NCBI GenBank assembly: GCA_001602415.1
Contig: CP012155.1
Span: 2,598,223-2,662,222 of the forward strand
DNA: 64,000 nt
Origin: Bacteroidetes bacterium UKL13-3
GTDB taxonomy: Bacteria; Bacteroidota; Bacteroidia; UKL13-3
Direction: 5' to 3'
Positions 32,301 through 40,900 of the stretch are shown here, one piece after another. The notes beneath the pieces are model-generated. The model was not told the DNA's origin. It worked only from the letters and a program-made list of their open reading frames with translations, and ran no database searches. Numbering within the stretch: position 1 is the first letter of the stretch; every line of letters starts with the position of its first letter. A program made the position numbers and the translations under genes.

Positions 32301-34965
32301 CAATTGTTGGCTGAAAACCTGCTGTTGTTTGCACTGCATTTCTGTTATTGCCACTTTGGTCGTACCACGTTGTTACAAAGCCATTATTCCCAACACCTAC
32401 AAATGCTTTTAAAGTTACAGTATCCAAATTGCCATTGGCTAAAAACCCGATATTGGCTTCTAAACTATCTGTGCTTCTTCTTACACGTATTGCCGGTCCG
32501 GTATACGCACTCCTTAATTTACGAATGCTTAATGCCAACGATGAAGTTGTGGCAGATGTGAGCGATAAGCTATCCAATCCTGTCTCCGTAATATTGGCAA
32601 TATAACCAATACCAAAGTTGCCATAACTAGATTGTGTATACGTACCCACCATTGTTCCACTTATTGCGTTAGCAAGTATTGGTGTATTAATTACCGAACT
32701 GTTCCATGGACCGCTTGTGCCATAACTAGCCAAAGCAATATTTTGTGAACCTGTACCTCCGGCACTTGTATTAAAGTTAAAAGATAATTCGGCAGTTGCT
32801 GTACCCAATGTTCTGCTAACATTCCAATATTGATTGGTGGCTACACCGGTTAAGCCTGCACCTAAATTAGATGAGTTTGGTGTAGTGCCTACTCCATTAA
32901 AATACTCAACAGCATAGTTAGTAGCTGTAGCTGATTGTGGGGTAATTGTTACCGTTGCTAATAAATTATTTTTACCTACGGGTACCCTTTTGGTTGTTAT
33001 ATTAGTAGATGCTACTATGGCAGGCCCATTAATGTAGCTTGTATTGCTTCCTCCTGTAACTGCTGCATTGGTAAGTGTTACAATGTTGGTAGCATCGGTA
33101 ACCAACACCCCAGCAGTAAATGTAGCACTTGTACTTACATTAAGTGGTTGGGTAAGTGTGATATTACCTGTACGATTGAGTTGTAATTGTGCTACTGTAT
33201 TATTTAAAGAGTTAAAGCCTAAACTCAATGCTCCTGTACCACCTAACGATAATATACCACCTGTACTAGACATTGTTCCATTGTTGGTAATAGTAGCATT
33301 ATTTATAGCTAAATTTTGTGCAGCCTTATTAAAGGTTACACCCGAATTTACAGTAAGGGATTGGCTTACAGTTAACAATCCGGTTAATGTTTTAGTACCT
33401 GAACCCGCAAATGTTATATTACCAACATTAATTGGTGTAACGTTTTGTGCTGTTCCATTATAAGTAAGTGAACTTCCTGTATTAAAACTTGCTGGTGAGC
33501 CTTTAATAGCAGAATCTAAACCATTGGCATTTGCTATTTGCAAAGTACCGCTAATTACAATACCGGCAACACTACTTTGCAATATACCATTTATGTAATA
33601 ATTACTTTGTGAATTTTCTAAGGTATTTCGATCGGTTGCAGACAAAGAAGTATTGTATAAAATTACTTCTTGCAGTGTACCATTTGAGAATTCACTACCG
33701 TTATTCCAACCACTTGTCCATAAGGTTGTACCTGGTGCTGCAGCTGATACGCTGCCCGTAAGCGGAGTTCCACTTCTAAATACGCTTGTAGTACCATTAG
33801 TTACAGCAGTATAAACCTGATTATCGGTGGTTGCTATGGCAGATCCGTTTATCCATGCATTTCCACTATAATACATATTTTGAAAACCATTCCAAAATCC
33901 TAATAACCAGTTGTTAGAGCCGTTTAATAATCGAGCATTACTACCCCCATCCATACCTTGCACTACGTTTACTGTCCAAGGTGTGCTATTGGTAAGTGGG
34001 TTACTCATTGCCAAGTTTTGGAGAGCAGCGGCTACATGCCTAATAGCAGGTACGCCATTTTTGGTTTCAATTTCGCCACCATTTACAATTCTTGGTTGCC
34101 TGCTTGGTGTAGTTTGTGTAAAATCGAGTCCATTTCCGCTTTGATCATACCACCTAGTTACCAAGCCGCTTGCATTACCCACAAATTCGGTTAAAGTAAA
34201 TTGATTAAGGTTTCCAAACGCATCAAAGAAAATATCTTGTTCGGCATTGTTATCATTGCGTCTTACTCTTATAGCAGGGCCATTATACGATGCACGTAAT
34301 TTGCGCAAGCCAAATGCTGCAGCAACAGGTGCTGTAATATTATCCAACACCGTATTTGCAAATATAGTATTGTTGTATACCACACCATCAGGAACACTTA
34401 GTGTACCACCGGTGTTTACGGTTACGCTTTTAGGCCCCAATCCCGAAACAATGTTCACATCCAATGTTACATTATGTCCGTTTTGTATGGTAACATCATC
34501 CCCAGCAGAGGGAACTTGAGCAGGTAACCAAGTAGCCGCATTACTCCAGTTACCACTTCCATTACTTAAAATACTGGTTGGAACAATATTAGCTATAAAG
34601 CCAATTGCAAAAAAATCAATTGAATTAGGTATTGCATTTAACGTAACAGCAGATACTGTTGTTAATGTACCCGTGGTTGAATTTGCCAAAAGGCTGCTGT
34701 TGGTAACTGAAACAGGTGTCCAATTGCTGTTGTATATAGCTAGTCTTAATGTACTGGAAGTTGCACCTCCTGCACCTTGAAAAAAATCAATACTAAATGA
34801 CGCATTATTAGAATTGTTTCTTGACACTTTCCAATATTGATTGGTACCCAAGCCTGTTAATCCAGATCCTATATTGGTATTATTGGGTACGGTATTATTG
34901 ATAAAATCAACCACCCAACTGGTACTTGTAGTTGCAGTAGGTGTAATGGCAACATTAGAGTACAT
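26368..34965 (-). CDS. C-terminal part of giant T9SS-secreted modular protein (split by nonsense codon)
   Basis: This 2,865-residue frame continues the next gene in the same frame; only a TAA (34978-34980) and four codons separate them. It starts mid-module (MYSNVAITPT) and has no signal peptide, so it is probably not secreted alone. Modules: two arabinofuranosidase-B-like (concanavalin-type) units (GPAIRVRR ... TRWYDQSGNG), and four beta-helix-like stretches each opening with a GNWNxxSTW motif and containing INGP ... VGKNxLLxxVTITP blocks. Then come an Fn3-like ELHWATAQETNSKHFEVERS region and a type A T9SS sorting domain (MYPIPTTEVLTIEH ... NVYDATGKMVA ... LKAGLYIVEVLDNGGQ ... KFTKE). The likely role is a surface adhesin or filament. 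Reported as a broken gene unless the stop is a sequencing error or is read through. Confidence 0.85.
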   Translation of the reverse strand: MYSNVAITPTATTSTSWVVDFINNTVPNNTNIGSGLTGLGTNQYWKVSRNNSNNASFSIDFFQGAGGATSSTLRLAIYNSNWTPVSVTNSSLLANSTTGTLTTVSAVTLNAIPNSIDFFAIGFIANIVPTSILSNGSGNWSNAATWLPAQVPSAGDDVTIQNGHNVTLDVNIVSGLGPKSVTVNTGGTLSVPDGVVYNNTIFANTVLDNITAPVAAAFGLRKLRASYNGPAIRVRRNDNNAEQDIFFDAFGNLNQFTLTEFVGNASGLVTRWYDQSGNGLDFTQTTPSRQPRIVNGGEIETKNGVPAIRHVAAALQNLAMSNPLTNSTPWTVNVVQGMDGGSNARLLNGSNNWLLGFWNGFQNMYYSGNAWINGSAIATTDNQVYTAVTNGTTSVFRSGTPLTGSVSAAAPGTTLWTSGWNNGSEFSNGTLQEVILYNTSLSATDRNTLENSQSNYYINGILQSSVAGIVISGTLQIANANGLDSAIKGSPASFNTGSSLTYNGTAQNVTPINVGNITFAGSGTKTLTGLLTVSQSLTVNSGVTFNKAAQNLAINNATITNNGTMSSTGGILSLGGTGALSLGFNSLNNTVAQLQLNRTGNITLTQPLNVSTSATFTAGVLVTDATNIVTLTNAAVTGGSNTSYINGPAIVASTNITTKRVPVGKNNLLATVTITPQSATATNYAVEYFNGVGTTPNSSNLGAGLTGVATNQYWNVSRTLGTATAELSFNFNTSAGGTGSQNIALASYGTSGPWNSSVINTPILANAISGTMVGTYTQSSYGNFGIGYIANITETGLDSLSLTSATTSSLALSIRKLRSAYTGPAIRVRRSTDSLEANIGFLANGNLDTVTLKAFVGVGNNGFVTTWYDQSGNNRNAVQTTAGFQPTIVAGGTISYFNNRPTFVYDGVDDGFRVSNLPTQTDNVNSLFWIQRTTDVNYMPMNNNGGSWTMIASSGDNTSTDIAGIGSYSVSSFMINGRPTDWTTATTRGAVHTALNNTAAIVNILNQPITWNGSMVIANSWGGTWNYNGLMPEIVITNTTLDSARRVGIEISMGNYYTIGTPNNGWISTAAGGNWNTGSTWTVGTVPPDGASVVIATTNDNKVVLNVNANVGSLITNTNAILDLGNTNTIAATSGITNNGTLITAHANGLLGASASINAASITNNVGSSVTYNGSSIQTVSAITYRKLRISNSAALKNTAGAFTITDTFTIDAGATLVQANTAHALTFIGNIAGTGVIQPNATSTINITGATGGSFGTINFAASPNNSVGTFVMNRGGVNSTVTLGSSLQVNTTISLIAGNINTTNANLLIANNISTTSGSIASYVDGPVRFVNLASGNTRTAHIGKGGFLGTITVNPTSISDWTVEYFSEPATPTTPLSSSLNSLINNQYWSVTKGSNAAASATLSFFFNKPLGGNATDRIIFANYNSADVTPTWLPVILASNAFNGASSTGTVTTANALAFATGTNVNNKYTFAYAGPWQSAQTGNWKTASTWLQGSVPISGAQVTIKAGHTVTVDTTIASGGGTPTQIIIESGAQLNFDTNTFASTPITVSGVLATANALGINTSNSNGTITYNTGSTLIYNGGNQNIPTVSGVLTNLTIGGTPGSTKTLTGAITVDKLLTINTGVTFSKGSQNLTLNGTYVGNGSFTSISGNFTIGGSLGGSFGNLNLTGSVGTFTVARYGASPSVTMTTPFNATAISMQNGVLNTDATNTVTITGTSTGPGSNVAYVNGPLKIAQSTTSAITLPLGKSGVLGSVTITPTTGITSWTLEFYNGSPTVITTDGTLVSISTAQYWDIVRNSGTSTATLAFNFSQTPGGLPSQGISLAKFNTSNSLWESQLTNANTFRGNASSGTLTAPSGISTAPSGQNIFGNFAIGFYEGEFVSAQSGNWNSASTWVSNTIPINTSRVTIKAGHTVSLDTSASPSNLTLEAGSRFNFNNNQLTSPSLGIVNSGTISTQLAAGLNGAVGASIPNGSFLMQSGSDIQYVGSTQQTVSNLAYQKLTINNGAGAVMASDITVNDSLKLSSGTLTIGSNTLLLNGGLSGSGTLKGSPTSNLTMGGSGNVTLFVDQTTPGTTNRFATVTLNRSGNTITLGNSMEVNTALTLTAGKLAIGSNTLTLNGTFSGSADNSLSSNGSSLLAMGGSGNVTLFVDQTTPGTTNRFATVTLNRSGNTITLGNSMEVNTALTLTAGKLAIGSNTLTLNGTFSGSADNSLSSNGSSVLAMGGSGNVALFFDQTSPGTTNRLANLTYNRTGGTITLGNTLQVSGTVTPTAGTLASNGNLILVSNASGTARIASGGCTTCSYITGNVTVQRYIPPVARRWRFLGSSVQNTTLADWQNETFVTGAGGSTNGFDATGSNAASVFSYNETATGGINNGWTAATNTTNTIVSGRGYRIFIRGDRSNTGRLTGAVTDQNAVTLDLVGVPHQGNITLPVSFTSTGINANDGWNLVANPYASPYNWRDFYTADSNTASCMKIDPTIWVLNAQNGGYSSYNAKSEVGSLTGGIIPAGASFWVKAYAASPALILKEQYKNGTEAALFKTNENEGFNIQLYYDSITWDDASIKYLTGATANFDAYDVRKLPGAVTISAYGNDGEQLAFSCRPVANTVDTIKLNVSGSAGLYKLVFSNNNMIAVADNVWLFDTYTNTVTDLKIASTYNFTIVSGVAASQGMSRFYIVVGNSSALPVKLLHFTANKTANKQVELHWATAQETNSKHFEVERSVDGKQYYTIGTVAAGGNTHTLINYMFIDEQPVCSNYYRLKQVDMDGAVSYSTIQYVLMDEMNASESLKMYPIPTTEVLTIEHTQLIKQLNVYDATGKMVATYMGSSSIETINVNNLKAGLYIVEVLDNGGQSLKQKFTKE
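28264..28761 (-). repeat. Two tandem 249-bp repeats in the giant gene
   Basis: Two nearly identical 249-bp units (83 codons) start near 28264 and 28513, and the beginning of a third appears at 28762. They encode the repeated AMGGSGNVTLFVDQTTPGTT ... LAIGSNTLTLNGTFSGSADNS blocks. The copies differ at only a few bases, so the duplication is recent and could vary in number. Confidence 0.9.
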
Positions 34966-34977
34966 ACCATTATTACC

Positions 34978-37900
34978 TTATGGTAGTAATACACTATTTG
35001 TACTTGCAGTGGTAATTCTTACAGGCCCATTAATATATGCTGATGCAGAGCTACTACCAATTACAGAATTAGCAAGTGTAAGCAGATTAGTAGAGTCTGT
35101 TTTTAAAATACCATTAGTTAATGTAAGTGTAGTAATAGAAAGTGGTGTTGCTAATACCAGTGCATTACTTGTTCCGTTATTTCTATTTAATGTTAATGAT
35201 GTATTGGAAATTGTACCTGCATACAAAGTAGCAACTCTGCCAGCAGCACCACCAACTGTAATACTTCCACCCGAAGATGAAATATTACCTAAACCCGCTA
35301 ACGCACCATTAATAGTAAGCGCTTGAGCAGCTTTATTAAGGTTGGTTAATGACGTTATTTCTAACGAATCACTTACAATTGTAGTACCTAATAATGTTTT
35401 TATAGCTGCAGAATTGGTAATCGTTAGTTTTTGGTAAGTAAGGGCAGTTACAAACTGATCAGCACCTGCATTATATATAACCTTACTGTTAGCAAAAAAT
35501 GTACTATTTGCTGAGGTTGCAACCGGTAAAGACGCTGTTGCACCATATAAGCCATTTACATTTGCTGTAATTACTGTACCATAAACTTGTATCCCTGCAG
35601 TTGTACCCGATAATTGATTGGTGGTTAAATTAAAAATACCACCTGTATCTATCTGAACACGCAATGCCGAAGCTGCTGCATTCAAGGTAACGGTGTGTCC
35701 TGATGCAATTCTTACGTCTGATGTTGCACTAGGTACAACGCCACCTGCCCATGTAGAAGTACTGTTCCAGTTACCGGATTGTGTACTTACAATGGTAGAA
35801 GCATAACCCAAACTAAATTGTCCGGTATTGGTAACACTTGAAGCTGTTGCAATATTTGCTAAACTTGTATTTGCCGGTATAAAAGCATTAGCCCCAATAC
35901 CCGTCCAGTTACCCCCTGTATAGTTGGTGATAATTAAGGCTTGTGAAGCTGTACCACCATTTGGTGCCTGGTTAAAACCAAGTTGTAATGCAATGTTACT
36001 TGTACCTGCCGTTCTAAATACTTCCCAATATTGGTTATTGTATACAGCAGTTACTGTATTTGCATCGAGATTAGAAGTGTTAGGTACAACAGCAGTTCCG
36101 TTAAAATATTGTGCTGTGTAAGTAGAACTTTGAGCTGTGGCAGGAGTTATCCAAACCGGACCATACAACCCATTTTTACCCACAGGTAACAATCTTTGTG
36201 AAGTAGCTGATGTACTTATTTCAATTGGTCCTATTACAAATGAAAGGCTGTTTCCATTACTTGTAGAGGCATTTACCATTTGCAATAAGTTAGATGCAGT
36301 TGAGGTAATATAACCTCTCTCCATATTTAAATTATTGTTTACTCTTAATGTACTGCCCAATATTAAATTGGCAGTGTTATTGGTAGAGTTATACTTACGC
36401 ATGTGTAAATTATCCACCACATTATTAGGCGAAGGTGCCATAAATAACGTGCCCAATGTAGCTGTAGTAGAACTAAAAAATTGCTCTAAACGCAATGTAC
36501 CCCCTGTAGAAGAAAGCAACCCCGTACCAAATAAACTTCCGCTAATAAATAAATCTAAACCCGCCTTATTAAAAGTAACGCCTGCATCAATTGTTAAATC
36601 GCCTGTTACATAAGCAATAGAACCCGCAGCCAAAGTTTTAGCTGCTGCGCTGTTGCTAATAGTAAGACTAGCATAAGTAATACCATTGGTAACAGTTTGT
36701 GCCGAACTGCTATTATACGTTACAGTACTTCCAATGGTATTGGTAATTTGTATAGTAGTAGTAGCACTAATTGAAGTGCTTGCTAATACCCCAATTAAAC
36801 CATTTGGATTGGAAGTAATGATTGTGCCACTATTGGTAGTAATGCCAGTTGTTGTAATAATATTGGAACTTCCCATATTAATTATAGAACCTGGATTTAC
36901 GTTTAATGAGCGTACGGTTGTATTTACATCCAATACCACAGTATTGCTACCTGTAGTTGCAATTACAACATCGGCATTTGTTCCACTTGGTGGCACAATG
37001 CCGCCTTCCCAAGTGCTAGTGCTATTCCAATTACCACCTGTAGCTGTACTTACATATAAATTTACTACTCCATAATAAGCACCCTGATTGGCTTCTAGTT
37101 TTGATCTATTAGTGTTAGATAATGAAGTGCTAAACGTTACCAACTCTTGCATTGTTCCATTTGATGGTTCACCGGTAGAACTTGTAAATAGCGTACCTGG
37201 TGCCGTTGCAGATGTTGTTCCGTTTATTTGTAGGCCATTGTTAAAGGCGTTTAATAACGAGCCGCTTGTAATAAAAGTATAAATTTGGTTATTGGTGGTT
37301 GCTGTTCTGCCTAAATAAGTACCATAAGCATTATTAAACCAAACACCATCCAACCCACTGTAAATCCTTTGTTCATTGCCACCGTGGAAACCAAAAATAC
37401 TATTAGATGATGCCTGTAACATTCGCCCGTTGGCACCGCCATCCAAACCTTGTACTACACTAATTGTCCATGGGTTGTTGGTAACCAAATAAGAGGCAGA
37501 AACAGCTAAGTTGTGCTGGCTTGTTGCAATATGCCTAATAGCAGGTTGCCCATTTTTTCTGTCTATTACGCCAGCACTTGCAATACGAGGTTGTTGTGCT
37601 ACAGTTGTTTGTCTAAAGTGATTGTTGTGCCCAGTTTGGTCGTACCAAATTGTTACATAACCATCGTTTGTAGTCACATGGTTTTGTATGGCTGTGGTAT
37701 CTAAATTGCCATTACTGTCAAATCCAATATCCAACAGAGCATTATCATTGCTTCTCCTAATTTGCATTGCATTACCGGTGTAGGTAGTACTTAGTTTACG
37801 AACCGAGTGAGCAGCTTCTGCGCCTACAGCATTATTTAATCCTAAATTATCCAATACATTATCGGCTGTATAAGGAATTGCATAATAATTTGATTGATTT

Positions 37901-40900
37901 ACTTCTAATACAGCACGCTCAGGGTTAGAGATATTCGAGCCAAACACAATAACTTCCGAAACATCCGTTTTTGCAAAATAACTTGGTAAACTGCTTAGCG
38001 AACTAGCTATTACTCGCGATCCAATAGCTAAATTACGAATTGTTGCTGGGGTGTTTGAAACACTGCCAGACGCAGCCACCAAGGCCCCATTAGCATTAAT
38101 TCCAAATTGGCTAAGGTACGAGTAAATATAAGTGTTGTTCATAGCAAGATCAGCATTAGCAACAAAACTTGTATTATTGTATCTTGCATCAGCACCTGAT
38201 GGTGATGCCCCAGCATTTTTCCAACCAGAGTTCCAAACTATAATTCCGTTTGTTACGTAATCATGATTAACCCCATCCGAAAGCGTAACAACTCCAGTAT
38301 TAACGCCTGTTGTGCTATATAGCTTACCCACAACAAAACCACTAACACCCACAAATGTGGTGGCAGTAAATGAGGTAAAAAGATTATCGTTTGCGCCATC
38401 AAACGCTATTTTAGGTTTTCCGTTTTCGGTTAACACCGCCCCTGCATTTACAATTTGCGGTTGGTTAGCAGCAGTTGCTTGTGTTGCATGACGACCATTT
38501 CCTGATTGGTCGTACCAAGTGGTAACAAAGCCGTTTCCACTACCTACAAATGTTTTTAATGTGACTGTATCCAAACCACCACCTGCTGCAAAGCCAATAT
38601 CCATAGAGTCATTGTTACTTCTTCTTACCTTAATAGCAGGGCCAGTATAACAACTGGTTAATTTTCGCAACGAGTAAGCTGCACCAGCCCTAGAGGCAGA
38701 ACTTATCCCTACATTATCTAATGTATTAAAAACAGTAACAGCACCCGATACTGCACTTGTAATAGTACAGCCACCTGAGTTTGCTACTACTACATAATAA
38801 AATAATGTACCAATGGTATTGGTTACAGGAGTATAACTATTGGTTGTTGCCCCAGCAATTAACGTACCTCCTATATTGCTATTTGCAGTATTGCTATACC
38901 ACTGATACGTTAATCCTGTGCCAGTAGCCGTTACAATGAGTGGAGCAGCAGCATTACCCACACACGTAATTGTTTGCACGCTGCCGCTAGGTTGTGCCGA
39001 AATTGCGGGTACATTGTTTGCACTAACAATAATAGCACCCGAAACATTACTTGTTACTGTGTTGGGTATGGTGCTTGTTACCACAACATAATAGTATAAT
39101 GTACCATTACTGGCAGTAGAGGGTGTGTAAGTACTAGAAGTTGCACCTGCAATTAAAGTGCCACCCGTATTACTTGCAGTAGTATTGCTATACCATTGAT
39201 ACGCTAATCCTGTACCTGCCGCAGCAACACTGAGTGGAGTTGCAATATTACCCAAACAAAGAGATTGTGTTGCAGCAGATGGCTGTATACCAATTACAGC
39301 CAAACCATTAATAGAAACACCATAGTATGAACCTTGATTGTTTTCTAATGTTTGGCGGTCGGTGGTGGAGAGTGCCGAAGAGAAGAAAACAATTTCCTGT
39401 GCTATACCACCACGAACACCCGAGTTACTACCAGTTGCCAGCCCACCAATGCCAATCTCCGCTATTGCTGACCAATTACCAGCTAACGCCCCTGTGGCTA
39501 CACTTACTCCATTTCGCCATACTCCGAAGGAATACGCTCCGCCCGAAAAATCATACCTATGAGTACGAACAGCACGGTTCAGCCAATCGTTATCAAAAAG
39601 GGCAGCATAGTTTCCATTCCAATAATGACGTTCGTTTGCTCCCTGTCCTAGTGGAAGCCAAGGGTTACTAGCATTATTAATTGATATGGCATTAATCATC
39701 GCACCCCAATAATCGCCTATTGTGCTTGATTTTGCAACTGAAACAATAGTGTTTGATGTAAGTGTTAGAGCAGATGTAGGAACACTCAATCTGTGTGTTG
39801 TGCCATTAAATATAATCGCAGGTTTTCCAACTTCGGTTTGTACCAAACCACTAAGCACAATACTCGGTTGCGCCCCTAAAGTTGTTTGTGTTGCATGACG
39901 ACCATTTCCTGATTGGTCGTACCAGGTTGTAACAAAGCCATTACTGTCAACACCCATACCCACAAATGTTTTTAAAGCTATGGTATCTAAATCTCCAGCT
40001 GCTGTAAAGCCAATATTTTGGGTGGTATTGTCGCTACTTCTTCTTACGGTAATAGCAGGGCCAGTATAACAACTGGTTAATTTTCGCAACGAATAAGCTG
40101 CACCAGGCCCAGAGGCAGAACTTATCCCTACATTATTTAATGTATTGGCTACAGTTACAGCACCCGATACTGCACTTGTAATACTACAGCCACCTGAGTT
40201 TGCTACTACTACATAATAAAATAACATACCAATGGTATTGGTTACAGGAGTATAACTATTGGTTGTTGCCCCAGCAATTAACGTACCTCCTATATTGCTA
40301 TTTGCAGTATTGCTATACCACTGATACGTTAATCCTGTGCCAGTAGCCGTTACACTGAGTGCAGCAGCAGCATTACCCACACACGCAATTGTTTGCACGC
40401 TGCCGCTAGGTTGTGCCGAAATTGCGGGTGCACTGGTTACACCAACAACAATTGCACCCGAAACATTACTTGTTACTGTGTTGGGTATGGTGCTTGTTAC
40501 CACAACATAATAGTATAATGTACCATTACTGGCAGTAGAGGGTGTGTAAGTACTAGAAGTTGCGCCTGCAATTAAAGTACCGCCTGTATTGCTTGCAGTA
40601 GTATTGCTATACCATTGATACGCTAATCCTGTACCTGCCGCAGCAACACTGAGTGGAGTTGCAGCACCACCCAAACAAAGGGATTGTGCTGCAGTAGATG
40701 GTTGTGTACCAATTGCAGCCAAACCATTAATAGAAACACCATAGTATGAACCTTGATTGACCTCCAAAGCCGAACGCATAGTAGTTGAAAGTGGATGGTT
40801 AAAAACAGTTACCTCACTTATATAACCAATTAAAGAATTATTGACAAAATATGAAGACCCTATACCCAATGTGGTGGTATTTAGTAATGCGGCAATGGGT

